From positions 48,578,076 to 48,642,075 of the forward strand of contig CM035162.1 in the NCBI GenBank assembly GCA_020205615.1: 64,000 bases of DNA. Direction: 5' to 3'. Shown one piece after another: positions 22,557-33,330 of this stretch. Position 1 is the stretch's first letter; each line of letters begins with the position of its first letter. The notes below the pieces were generated by a model. That model had not been told where the DNA came from and did not search any database. It saw only the letters and a program-made list of their open reading frames with translations. Source of the DNA: Panax quinquefolius. Lineage: Eukaryota > Streptophyta > Magnoliopsida > Apiales > Araliaceae. A program made the translations under genes and the position numbers.

Positions 22557-23651
22557 ATGGGTCCAAAAAGAGCACGCGCAATCTCCATCTCTTCTTCATC
22601 AGAATCTTCCTCCGATAACCAAGAAGAGGATGTCTTGGACGAGAGTAAATTTATCATTGAGGCCCAAAGAGACTATTATCGGAGTGTGGCCAAATCTTTT
22701 GTGAAGGAACGGGGACTTCTACCTGAGAAGCAGGATGGCCAACTCTGGTATATGATAGGCGAAAGAGACTGTGTTGGTTTGACTGCATCTCCTATGCCTA
22801 TCCCTATTGGCATTGTTAGAGAATTTTATGCGAATGCTGAGGAGATGATAACAAGAGGCATCACGCTGGTTCAAGAAGAGCAGGTGAATTTTCAACCTTC
22901 AAATGATCGTAGCAAGATTCAATATATATATGACGCACCACCCACCGGGGCTGACAATTGGATAGAAGGTGAATATTTAGAAACAGATCTAGCAGTTGTG
23001 ATTACTGTTTTGTGTATTCCGGGCACAAAATGGAAGTATAAGGCTGGAACAACTGAACCAAAATCATTTCCATCGTTAGCATTGAATCTATATGCCCAAG
23101 CATGGAACCTGTTTATCTGTGCTGCTTAGTTTCACACCACCATTACAATGCAATAACCACCGAGCGCTATTATTATTTTGTGGGGAATCATAAAAGGCAA
23201 ATACATTGATGTAGCCTTTTAATTCATCAAAACATGTCATAAGATATGCGAGGGAGTAGAATCGACTATTTCGCATGCATCTATAGTAGCCATGCTCTGT
23301 ACCCAACAAGGAGTCCAATGGAATAATGAGCAGTTGCAGTACCCAAACCATGAAATCACTCATGCTACTATTGCCAGATTCAAGGAGTGGACGGGTGGTG
23401 TACCACACCCACGCGGATTAGGATTCCTCATTCAAATTTACTTTTTCAGAGTCATCACAAGAAATTTCCGCAGACAGATGAGGCAGTTCGCCCCACGCAC
23501 GCACGCGTGCCACCCATGCGATCATCGCCATCCAAGGTTGGAGCGAAAAGTCGATGCCATATACGATAATTTTGGCACATTTGCGACGGGACTCACAAGG
23601 GCCTTGGTTGAAGCTTTTGCGCAGCAAGGAATGAAGCTAGAGTGGCCTTAG
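22557..23651 (+). pseudogene. Athila post-integrase ORF (putative plant transposon-protein type), broken
   Basis: Extra ORF between integrase and 3' LTR. I prefer the ATG at 22557 (MGPKRARAISISSSSE) over the upstream in-frame ATG at 22398, because Athila ORFs here usually begin with such a basic Pro-Lys-Arg and Ser-rich stretch. The frame is open to 23129 with RGLLPEKQDGQLWYMIGER, PIPIGIVREFYANAEE and DNWIEGEYLETDL, resembling the putative plant transposon protein family found in Athila elements. A break at 23130-23290 separates it from a second piece (23292-23651) ending in acidic and amphipathic text. I see no signal peptide or membrane span, so an envelope role is not supported. Confidence 0.65.
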
Positions 23652-24941
23652 TTCGGAACCGCAACGCCATATCCACCACTAGATTAACCACCCGAGGAGG
23701 GTGGTACCACCGATAATTAGGGGAGTTTTTCATTACCCTTTACCTACATTCAATGGGGCATTGAATATTCTAAGTTTGGGGGTATTGGGGAGTAGTGTAG
23801 TTTTTGCATGATTAGTTTAATTTGTTTAGTTCTAGCATGATTAGTTTAAGTTTCGTAGTTTTTGCATGATTAGTTTTAAATTTTTGCATGATATAGTTAT
23901 TTGTTGAATATTTTTATAGTCTATTCTTTAGTTTCATGTTTAGTTTGCATATCTCACAGTTCTTGCCGTATAGAAATTTTTGTCTAGCCAATGATGATAA
24001 TGAAGTTTTTAAATGATTTTTGAGTATTTTGGCTAATATGAGCTGAGATATATTGTTTTACACAATGCAATTCATAATGCTGTTTAAATGCTTTCGGTTT
24101 GCACAAATGTGTTCACAAACACTTGTAGGTATAAGAAGTATGTGTTGCATTGCTCGATAGAAAAATGTAGTTTTAAAAAGGGAAATATGTGAAAAGTGAG
24201 TTAGACTTATAAAACATTGATTTTTAAACTTTAGGAAAACATGGGTATGTTATGTATAAAAAAAAGAGAAAAAGAAAAGAAAAATAGTAATAACGTGCCT
24301 AGTCTTATTTTGGGGCCCTGGCTACTTGAGTGAGTAGGCCCGAGGGGATTGTCTCTACACCTAGCACCCTAAGGTCTTTCATGGTCTGGGAGTCATTGGT
24401 CGAAAGGTCGCTAAGGTGTAGCAGTGTTGCCTAATGGAGTAAGACATTACCCAATCATGTAGTAAAAGAAAAAGAAAAAAAAAATAGCAATAAACCCCGC
24501 GGGAAAGTGCGAAAGTCGCCCTCGTGAGTAAAAATAAAGCAGTTAAGCCCATTGTTGAACCTTAGTTTATTTTAAGATGTTGGAATAGTCTTGATTGCAT
24601 ATATATACATAAGTCTTGATTTAAGCTATAATTTTCTGTTTTGAGCAATATAACATGAGTATTCTGTGCCTAAATCAAGTTTTGGCGAATACAACACACA
24701 CACACACACACAACATCTCTACAGTATTTGTGAATTATTTGAATGTATGACATTATGCCTGCAGTTTGGTTTGAATCTATATTCTTGAATCTAGAGAAAA
24801 TTCATTGAGGCAAATTGGACTGAAATTCTATGATAGTTGGAACAATGTGAGATTAGTTGCATCATAATTTAGTTGCATAGTAATATAGCTGCATTTTCCT
24901 TGTTCATTAATTTGCATTGCTTGAGGGCAATCAACGGTTCA
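23652..24941 (+). other. 3' untranslated region of element L
   Basis: Non-coding. It contains three copies of a TTTTGCATGATTAGTTTA unit (about 23800-23895), A-rich runs (24255-24290, 24465-24485), a GC-richer block (24300-24440) and a (CA)n run at about 24695-24712. It leads into the polypurine tract. Confidence 0.75.
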
Positions 24942-24955
24942 AGTTTGGGGGTATT
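24942..24955 (+). other. Polypurine tract of element L
   Basis: AGTTTGGGGGTATT directly before the 3' LTR, the usual Athila plus-strand primer sequence. The same TTTGGGGGTATTGGGG motif also occurs upstream at about 23782-23795. Confidence 0.88.
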
Positions 24956-26643
24956 TGATAAGTTGGTTTTATACCTACTTATGGAGTACCAATTCATGCG
25001 AACTATGCCCATCTCAAGTACATTTTAGTATGTTTTAGCTGCATTTTATGTTAGTTTGCATTGCATATACTTAAAACTCCTTTTGGTGAATAAGTGCAGG
25101 AATCAGCCTAATTTGGTGGTATTATAGGGCACGAGGCTAATGGACGCATGAGGCAAGGCAAAAGCTGGAATATGCATGGCTGAGGATTGAGTGGAGCATG
25201 GATGGACATAGGATACTTCAGTAGCAGCAGCAACAATGTAGAACAAAACTCAGGAGCAAAACCAGAGTTCATCAATCTGTAGCCACGCTACCGCCGCCGG
25301 GCCGATGAACTTGAGACGCACGCCTGCCGCCGTAATACCTAGCCGCATAATGGTACCAATCGCGCAGTTACATGCGCTACCGCGCAGCACGACAAGCTTA
25401 GGGACGCCATCGCCACGAGAGCCCTACCGACATCGTGACTTCATCGCAAGTCTCGCGCCAGTGAGAGGAATGTGTTATGATGTTACGCTATGCTGGCGGG
25501 CCTAAACCGCTTGATTTGTTTTATTTTATTTTTTTAATTAAAATGGTTGTACTTGATTTAAAACGATATCTGACTGGTGTCAGACGTATCTTTGGTATCT
25601 TTTCATCTTTTGACGTATTTTTCATCATCGTAATTAGGGTTTACTCTCTAGGAGAGATTCCAACGTAGAAGGAGGCCAAAACTTTACTTTTCTACTTCTT
25701 CTTGGAAGTTTTTACCAGAGTGGATTATTATTATTATTTTGCTAGAATTTTATGAGGATTTGAATATTAATAGTGAATTCTATTCAGCAATTGGTTTTGA
25801 TAGTTCTATCTTTCATCTTTCAATTGTTTGTTTATTAAACATGTTTAAATTTGATCCCATGATGGCTTTTGGTTCAATCCATGAACTAAACTCCATTATG
25901 AAATTCTAACAGATTTTAATATGTAGTTTGATTGTATGCTTGAATGTTGGGTTATTTTACATATCATATGGGATTTCTATCATGATTGTGTTGCATATAT
26001 GAATGCTTGATCACCATTCATTTCAAAGATTTGTATGGAATTGACAATGAACATGCAAGTATAGATCAGAATCATGATAGTATACGATATGTGGTCATTT
26101 TATATGGCTTATGTATTTCGTGAACTGTGATAGACATATACCGCTTTCACCGTATAAGTTAGAATAAGGGCTTGAACTTAAATTCAATATAATTGCAATT
26201 TCACATAAACATATAGTGATTTTGGTTATATTGATGATTACATAGAGTCTATCATCCATGGATGTTGTGTAAGTAGGTCTTAGTGCATTGAAAAATGGCT
26301 AAAACTATTTAGTGCTCTTGGCTACTTTCCCGTGATATGTGAACAAGTCATGCATGATAAAAATGTATTGAATGAAATATTAAATGAAGTTAGGATCCCA
26401 TTATTTCTATATTTGATTTATTCCATTGTTATTATTGTTTTAGTTGTTATTTGCAATTCGAGAACAAACCACACTTAGTCATTAGTTTGAGCATCTAAAT
26501 ATAGTGATTTAATTAATGCATAATGATTTAAATTAAACAACTTTCTCTCGTGGGATCGATACTTTACTTGCTCAGATTGCTTTGTTGACATATGTATGCT
26601 TGATAAGTTAGAGCTCTTTTGTTAAGACTAAAAAGAGGTAACA
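24956..26643 (+). mobile_element. 3' LTR of Athila-like element L
   Basis: 1688 bases, starting TGATAAGTTGG and ending GAGGTAACA. It pairs with 14525-16227 and is followed by CAGCT, the right target duplication. Confidence 0.95.
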
Positions 26644-26648
26644 CAGCT

Positions 26649-26867
26649 CATCGTGGATATCTGTGATAATTCTAGTCCCCATCACAAGTTATGGGAGCAA
26701 ACAATGTCACATCCCGCTGAAAACCATCCAACAAGCCACATACATCATACATTTGTATTATGGTGCGTATCCATCGCATCATGAATATCTTGTTACATTT
26801 CAAGTGTCTAGTATTCTTTATCTTATCCACACCATTACGTTGCATATATATGATAAAGAGGGGCATC
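26649..26867 (+). other. 3' end of element I internal region with polypurine tract
   Basis: This segment continues 13066-14519 once element L is removed. The end reads TTTCAAGTGTCTA, then TGATAAAGAGGGGCATC directly before the LTR. The matching 3' region of element J (about 30800-30724, minus strand) has the same TTTCAAGTGTCTA and GATAAAGAGGGGCATC, so I and J are one family. The polypurine tract is about 26853-26865. Confidence 0.85.
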
Positions 26868-26929
26868 TGTAGACACTCAAAATTTTTCATTCATGTTACT
26901 AACCTTGCAGGAGGGCAAAATCGTCTTCC

Positions 26930-27545
26930 AGAGATAACCCTAGAAGTCAAATCAAGATGCGATTCCCGAGACAACCCCAGATACTCGGGCCTTTACCATC
27001 TCAGAGACAACCCCGAGATATTCAATTCTAGTCTCGGAGATAACCCCGGGAGTTTCAGTTTCAACCTCGGAGACAACCCCGAGGAATGCAATTCTTGTTC
27101 CAGAGATAACCCCGGAATTCCACAGTTCCATCTCGGAGACAACCCCGGGAGTTTCAGTTTTAACCTCAGAGATAACCCCGAGGAATGCAATTCTAGTTCC
27201 AGAGATAACCCCGGAATTCCTCAGTTCCATCTCGAAGACAACCCCAAGATCTTCAATTCCAATCCCAGAGACAACCCCGGAGTTTTCAGCACCAAATTTC
27301 GCTGATAACCCCGAGGCATGCAATTCAGCGATTCCTTGAGATAACCCTGTAAATGCTTGTTTCAAACCCTCGCGATTAGCTTCAACACTCTGATGATAGC
27401 CCTAAGGCACTCGGCTCCAAACTTGAGATAACCCCTAAGGATGACATTCAAAGACGCGTCTGCAAGAGCTTAATCTCGTAGATAACCCCGAGCAACGATC
27501 GCTAATCACCCAAAACCGGATATAACCCCTGGCCGGCAAAATCAT
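26930..27545 (+). repeat. Minisatellite (GAGATAACCCCG units) in LTR of I
   Basis: About 15 copies of a 33-39 base unit whose constant core is GAGATAACCCCG or GAGACAACCCCG. In the middle, units recur in groups of three, giving a ~100-base higher-order period. Both strands are open through part of the array, giving a 181-codon frame on plus and a 137-codon frame on minus; both are products of the repeat. A diverged version lies in J's LTR on the other strand (30370-30690). Confidence 0.92.
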
Positions 27546-27944
27546 CTTTTGCTACCTCAATCCAACATTCGCGCTACCTCCTCAACATTTCAACATATAT
27601 TAGAAATGAAATGTCCTACAAGAACCAATAGCTCCAATCTCGAAAGTGACAACTACACAAAGACAAAGACACCAAGATAGAATTTGAAGCTTGAAGACCG
27701 GCACGGTCCCATCTTCCCGATTTCAGACAACCTCTTATCCCATGTCACCGCATAGCTCTCGACAACAACATGCTATAAAAGGTCTTATACACCTCGATCG
27801 GATGCCCAGATTGAAGTTTTGAAAGTTTGAGCGGACAACACGTTGCACGCTGCAGGCACGCATTTCAAGACGGTGGACCCACAGAGCCGGGGCACTCGGT
27901 AATGACAGTACACTGCGGAAGCAGCAGTGCACTGTGGATCCCCT

Positions 27945-27954
27945 CTATAAATAG
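27945..27954 (+). promoter_or_regulatory. TATA box in LTR of I
   Basis: CTATAAATAG, followed after about 70 bases by CACACTATAAATTGAGTGC. It matches the equivalent site in J's LTR (30043-30052, minus strand) in the same sequence context (AGAGGGCTT), so this is the likely LTR promoter. Confidence 0.7.
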
Positions 27955-29034
27955 AGGGCTTAGGGCAGCCATTTTACTTGAGAAAAAGGCGAGGAAGCCC
28001 TGTCCAATTTGCTCTGTACACACTATAAATTGAGTGCTTTCTCATTTTAAACACTTGTGAGCTTATATTTGGATATATTTTTACCGGCGGGAGCCGAGTA
28101 TTCATCCATTTAAAGCTATTGAAGACTTCTTTGGCAGTCCACTGTAAGCCCGTCGATGTCGGGATTTTTAATTGTCCCTTTCCGTTACTTATTCTTTGGT
28201 GTTCTCATTTTAGGTGAGATTTGTTTGAAAAAACAAGTGAAAAAAGACCGACATGTATAATGTCGACGATGGACTGTTAAAAGTTGCCAGGTGGTTTTTT
28301 AAATTGTTGTACCAACACAACTTAGAAAAGGTTTTCACATTGACCCAGTGATGTGACATTACTAAACAGGTTGGTGAAACCGAGATTCATTAAGGTCCGG
28401 GGACTTGATTATGCGGAAGGAAGGTGTTAGGCACCCCCCGACATCCGTGCATGTTACCACGATGACCGCCTCCTTTCAAGAAATTGTTATCTGAATGTGT
28501 GTGTGTGTGTGTGTATGGGTCAATTCGATGTTATTTGGAAGTGGTGCGAGGCCTCGTTCGCACCTATATACACTGGATTTGAATTTATGTAAAAAATTCA
28601 ATTTTTAGCAAGATATAGCAATGATGTTTTATAAAAAATAGCAATGATGTTTTATAAAAAAGGTTTTTCAAACCCTGATGCTCAATAGTAATTGAGACCT
28701 TTTACACTTCCATTTTATTAAGTGTTTGACTGGATTAATTTTATTTTAGAGATGCGAAGCATTTGTAAGAAAATAATGTACAAAAATAATGCCGATTTCC
28801 TCATGGGTATGAAAACCATCTGAGGAAATTCGCATACCCGTAGAATAATTTACAAGTCGCTTTCATTAAAATGTCCATCACGGAACCAAAATATAGATCC
28901 AATAGGTTGAATCTGTGATCACATGATTCCTAAAGCACACTGATCACCGCAATTTGTATGAAAGCGAAGGCGTATATATATAAAAGTTGTAAATATATAT
29001 ACGCATATGATCACCAACCATGAAGCACCTCCAT

Positions 29035-29280
29035 GGGGATCGAAATGTAAATAAAGTCGTAAAAGTATCAACCGCCACGGAGGAAACTCCAGGCGGGACA
29101 AAACGTAAATAAAGATGTAAAAGTTATCAACCACCACGGAGGAAACTCCAGGCGGGACAAAACGTAAATAAAGCTGTAAAAATGATCAACTGCCATGAAG
29201 TAAACTCCAAGCAGGACGAAACGTAAAGAAAGCTGTAAAAGCGATCAACCACCACGAAGTGAATTCCAAGTGGGACGAAT
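29035..29280 (-). repeat. ~75-base tandem units in LTR of J
   Basis: Four copies of a unit with AAACGTAAATAAAGCTGTAAAA, then GATCAACCACCACGGAGGAA and ACTCCAGGCGGGAC. This is the reverse complement of the array at 10385-10640. Confidence 0.88.
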
Positions 29281-29344
29281 ATATATATATAAGCAATAAA
29301 CGCACCAAATGTAAAATCTAGGCTCATCGAACAGAGTTCGACAA

Positions 29345-29347
29345 CAG

Positions 29348-29396
<49 letters not shown>

Positions 29397-29462
29397 CACT
29401 TGATATGTAAAATCAAGATCATCGAGCAGAGTATCGAAGTCGACATATACATATATATATAA

Positions 29463-29498
<36 letters not shown>

Positions 29499-29545
29499 CC
29501 GTGTCTGACTGCTCACGAGCCTCGATTTACATCAAAAGCTATTTG

Positions 29546-29606
<61 letters not shown>

Positions 29607-29673
29607 AATAATAAATAAACGCTTCTAGGCATCAAGTTCAGCTCAATCGAGGCATAACTCGATAATGTTAGTC

Positions 29674-29740
<67 letters not shown>
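29345..29740. repeat. Four (AT)n microsatellites in LTR of J
   Basis: AT dinucleotide blocks at about 29350-29395, 29445-29497, 29551-29602 and 29674-29738. They match, in inverted order, the AT blocks in LTR K. Confidence 0.95.
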
Positions 29741-29741
<1 letters not shown>

Positions 29742-30042
29742 TAAAATAAAACCACTGACCAAGTTCGAAAACGCACGCAACACTACTCTCAACGTGAAGA
29801 ATGGTGTGTGTAGAGATGAAGAGAAAGGCTTTAAAGTGTGTGAGAAGGCTTATAGTGGGCTACCAAAGAAGGCTTCTATATCTTTAAAGTGGATGAAACT
29901 CATTCCCACGGCATAAAAAGTAGCTATATGTGAGCTCACAAGTGTTTAAAATGGAAAGCACTCAAGATATCATAAGTACGAGCAAATTTGTGGCAAATTC
30001 CCTCGCTTTTTCTCTTTGCAAATACGGTACACCCCAAGCCCT

Positions 30043-30052
30043 CTATTTATAG
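30043..30052 (-). promoter_or_regulatory. TATA box in LTR of J
   Basis: The minus strand reads CTATAAATAG within CCCTCTATAAATAGAGGGCTT, the same context as in the LTR of I. It is about 670 bases from the LTR start. Confidence 0.7.
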
Positions 30053-30369
30053 AGGGGGAGCCATGCAGTGTATTTGAGGTCGCCGGGGTGCCCCGGCAGT
30101 GTGGGTCTAGCCGTCAAGGCACATACACTCGCATAACGCGTTGTTCGCTTTGGTTGTTCATAACTTTCTCGAGAGCTACACAATTACATAGGATTTGCCC
30201 TTTTTGATTCCGAAATGGCATTCCCGGGTTTCCGCCAAGTAGTCCGCTTGAGCCGCTTTATGAAGTTTACTCTTGAAAGTTAAGATATTGTTCTCGTGGG
30301 ACTTCTATTGAAGTAATTTGAGTTGAATTGATTTGATTTGATGTGAGTTAAAGTTCAACTGGCAAAATG

Positions 30370-30690
30370 ACGATTTTGCCCTCCCGGTTATCTCCTGCCG
30401 CCAGCTTGAATCAAGATTTTCTCGTGGTTATCTCTAAGGTTGACTTGATGTTGACTTTGACCGTCCCTCGTGGTTATCTCCGAGGTTGGCTTGAATTCTG
30501 GGGCTATCTCTAAGCTGTGATCTTGATCCTTGTGGGCTATCTCTCCGGGTTGAAACCGACTTTCTTGGGGTTATCTCTGGGGTTGGAAATTGGATCTCCC
30601 GTGGCTATCTCCGGGGTTAAAATTGATGTTGTGATCCTCCAGGGTTATCTATGGAGTGTGAAAAAGATGTTTTTTCTATCCTGCATGGTT
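30370..30690 (-). repeat. Minisatellite (GAGATAACCxCG units) in LTR of J
   Basis: About eight or nine diverged copies; on the plus strand each shows GGTTATCTC or GGCTATCTC every 33-45 bases. It has fewer and more variable copies than the array at 26930-27545. Confidence 0.85.
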
Positions 30691-30723
30691 AGTAACAGGC
30701 AAAGAAAATTTCGAGTGTTTACA

Positions 30724-30739
30724 GATGCCCCTCTTTATC
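30724..30739 (-). other. Polypurine tract of element J
   Basis: The minus strand reads GATAAAGAGGGGCATC directly before the LTR start TGTAAACACTC; identical to the tract of element I. Confidence 0.88.
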
Positions 30740-33110
30740 AGGTTCATGCAATGCAATGGAATGGACATGATAAAGATTAGTAGACACTTGAAAATATGAC
30801 AAGGTATTTCTAATGATGTAAATCGCAGTATAATGAATGTTTATGATGAATGTTAAAATGTTTTCATAAATCGCAGTTCGCAAATCGCACATCGTATTTC
30901 GCACTTCGCTTTTCGTATTTAGCCAAATCGCACATCGCAACTCGTACATCGCATATCGCATCGCAAATCGCATATCGCAAATCGCAATGTAATGAATGTT
31001 ATGATGAATGTTAAAATGTTTTTGCAAATCGCTTTACCTTTACCGATCATTGTTGATGCCTATGCTGGTGTTGACTCCAATGGTTTGGCATTTAATCGTT
31101 GATGCTTATTTGATGAAGATAAGTTGAGATGTTTTCCAAATCTCTGATGGGGATGACGTTCTGAAATCACCAGACCCTCCCGATGTATTCGCTGGTAGTT
31201 TGCAACAATGCATATCCGGCTGATCGCCAAACTCTTTCGATTCGCTTTTCGAACAAAATATACGAAGCTTTCATCCCTGAACTGTCTTGATGTTGCGCTG
31301 GATGCCAATGGTATAGAATACTAGATCTTCTGATACCTTTGCTAAAGTAATATTCTATGGATTACTTCACTAGACTTCGCCTGATGTTACGCTAGACTGA
31401 TGACAACCACCATATGTCTCACCCTTTTGAGGTGATTTGGAGTTTCCTTTCGCTGTTGGGTGCTTGTGCCCCATTTTCTTGAGTGTTTGATTTGCAACTT
31501 GACTGAACTAATGACCTGAATGCCGCTGACATCCCTGGAGGATGCACCTCGCTCTTTTTCTGCTCAGATTTGAACTTCAGTGTAGAGGCCTCAACTCGTG
31601 AGGACTTAACGCATGTTGATGGTGTAGATTTCATTCGCTAGGCCTTTTGTTGTTGACCTTCTTTCTTAAGAATTTTCCCATTCTTTTGATGAGAGGCTTT
31701 ATCTCGCCTTAAACTTCTTCCCTTTCCGGGAATCGGAAAATGCCCCAGTCCTTTCACATGTTTTTGTCGGGGATTCATATGAGGAACTCTCTTTGTTGAT
31801 CAAATCGCGAGTGAATAATATCTGAATCGCCATTGAGATGATGATGAACCATGCTGATGGCGCTGACTGGTGCATTTTCCACTTTAGGATGGTTGATAAA
31901 TGCCCCAATCTTGTTGTAAGGGACCAAATATTCGGTTGTTGCCAAATTTGAAATTACCCCAGCCTCGCTTGTTGTCTGGGATAGTTGCTTTGACAGATGA
32001 GCTGATAAGACGCCGAGATCGCAAGAGGCTTTTACTTCTGTACCATCCAGTGAATAGGTAGTGGATGTGGGCTTTGATGTTGATAGCTTTTTCTGGTAGA
32101 GATGTAGCTTTGTTAGAGAGATGATGCTCTAACTCATAGGGATATCGCTGTTGCTGAGCGAGATGACGCTATATCTACCCGAGATATCGCATGTAGTTAG
32201 CGGTGGATCTGTTTGCTCGTAAAGAAACCCTTGGGTTGGAGATCACAGCGTTACCTCCTTCTTTTGAGAGGGAATCCATGTTGGACTTGATAGCCCACAT
32301 ATACATTGATTTGTAGATGGGCTTGTATGTTCTTGCACAAACTAGCTTAGCCATTTTGTCATGTACAATACACATTGTATATATCAAACAACATTATATA
32401 TGGTAGGGAAATATATGTTGATTCACTTCCCTTTTAGTTGTGCCTTGTTACTTGCTTGATATTTGCTTGTTTCTCCAAGACTTTGTGATTTGGATGTATT
32501 CTGAACTCCTCCTTGATGGATTGACAGTGAGATGTCTAAGGATTTTTAGAATGGATCGTCGATCTGTGTGTATTTCCTACCATATTTGGTGTCTTGGGAC
32601 TGATTTCTGTATGTGGCTATGGATAGGAGTGTGTCTATTTTTATTTTTTCTATGGTGAGACCGGACCATATAACATGGTTGCCTACATACTCCCGTGTAT
32701 TGGGGAGATCAGGTCGACGTAGTTCACCCATGTGTAAGAGGTTCAACGCTGTATGTGGCAGGAATGGTGTATGAATGTTTTTGTTGTTTTTTATTTTATT
32801 GTGACCGGGCCATATGAAATGGTTGCTTATGTACTCCTATTAAAGAGGAGATCAGGTCGACGTAGTTCACCCATGTATGTATGCGGATTGCGCTTGAAAA
32901 GTTTAATCCCATGCATGTGATAAATTAAAGGTATGAAAGGTTCGATCCCCGGTGGATAACCGTTGTATGAAATGAAGTGAAACCAGGCTGCTGGTTTGAA
33001 AAGTGTGTTTTTCCTTGAGGGGAAGATGGGTAAAAAGGAAAGGCTGTATGTAGTGAGGGTTAAAAAACTGAAATGACTGGTGATTTGATGATCCAAAACT
33101 AGGATGTTCG
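30740..33110 (-). other. 3' non-coding region of element J
   Basis: 2.4 kb between integrase remnants and polypurine tract, with no recognisable domain. It contains a heptamer array (30866-30990) and an imperfect tandem duplication: 32662-32735 and 32802-32876 share GACCGGxCCATAT, ATGGTTGC, and GAGATCAGGTCGACGTAGTT followed by CACCCATGT, about 140 bases apart. The antisense accessory ORF that some Tat elements carry in this place is not seen here. Confidence 0.6.
30866..30990. repeat. Heptamer tandem array (ATCGCAN)
   Basis: About 17 units of roughly 7 bases following ATCGCA plus one variable base (ATCGCAC, ATCGTAT, TTCGCAC, ATCGCAA and so on). Near-identical ~50-base direct repeats flank it (30824-30866 and 30982-31024, both with TGATGAATGTTAAAATGTTTT). 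Confidence 0.85.
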
Positions 33111-33119
33111 CTTGATGGT

Positions 33120-33330
33120 AACCTTAGACATAGTATCGTTTCACGGTGTCTGAATTGATGAGTTGCGGAAATTCATCGCCGTCCATTTCCTGTAATCTGA
33201 AAGCGTCTCTTATCAATACCTCCTTGACAATAAACGGGCCTTCCCAGTTTGGAGTGAATTTTCCTTTATACTGAGTTTGGTTGTCAATGATCTTCTTCAA
33301 AACCAAGTCGTGTTGTTTGAACTGTCGTAG
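33120..33330 (-). pseudogene. Element J integrase C-terminus
   Basis: A 60-codon frame (33306-33124) with VLKKIIDNQTQYKGKFTPNW, EGPFIVKEVLIRDAF and DGDEFPQLINSDTVKRYYV. This is the conserved end of Tat-type integrase, a small beta-barrel region that usually reads GKFxPNWEGPYxV. The catalytic core that should precede it is missing, so a large deletion removed it. In J's orientation it is the last coding piece. Confidence 0.85.

Larger units (their letters stand above)
14525..26643 (+). mobile_element. Complete Athila-like Ty3/gypsy element L
   Basis: A 12.1 kb element with both LTRs (14525-16227 and 24956-26643), a tRNA-Asp-type primer-binding site, gag, PR, RT, RNase H, INT, an extra ORF after integrase, and a polypurine tract. 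This PBS, the CEICxxxH gag knuckle and the post-integrase ORF mark the Athila lineage. The flanks CAGTT (14520-14524) and CAGCT (26644-26648) are a 5-bp target duplication with one C/T difference. It sits in the 3' internal region of element I. All coding regions carry stops or frameshifts, some explained by C to T transitions (for example TAG at 16668, probably from CAG). Confidence 0.92.
26868..28150 (+). mobile_element. 3' LTR of Tat/Ogre-like element I, truncated
   Basis: It starts TGTAGACACTC after the polypurine tract, a common start for Tat-lineage LTRs, and runs 1283 bases until element J interrupts it at 28151. It aligns with the upstream half of J's LTR (30723 down to about 29850, minus strand): minisatellite, TATA box, ACACTTGTGAGCT and CTTTGGCAGTCCACTGTAAGCC (CTTTGGTAGCCCACTATAAGCC in J). 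The downstream half is absent from this locus. Confidence 0.85.
28151..30723 (-). mobile_element. 3' LTR of element J
   Basis: 2573 bases; the minus strand starts TGTAAACACTCG after the polypurine tract and ends CCCGACATCGAC at 28151-28162. The 3'-terminal 490 bases match the 5' LTR remnant at 48161-48637. Contents in LTR order: minisatellite, TATA box, four AT microsatellites, ~80-base tandem units, and a conserved end with a (GT)n run at about 28497-28514. No gene. Confidence 0.88.

Noticed and set aside
26760..27365. 181-codon plus-strand and 137-codon minus-strand frames with Asn-Pro or Gly-Val repeats
   Set aside because: Both follow from a minisatellite with unit length near a multiple of three; being open on both strands argues against a real protein.
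27731..28033. Short frames around the TATA box of LTR I
   Set aside because: LTR sequence shared with J, where the frames are not kept.
30866..30990. Array that could suggest a CRISPR
   Set aside because: Units are about 7 bases with no spacers of unique sequence, in a plant retrotransposon; this is a simple tandem repeat.
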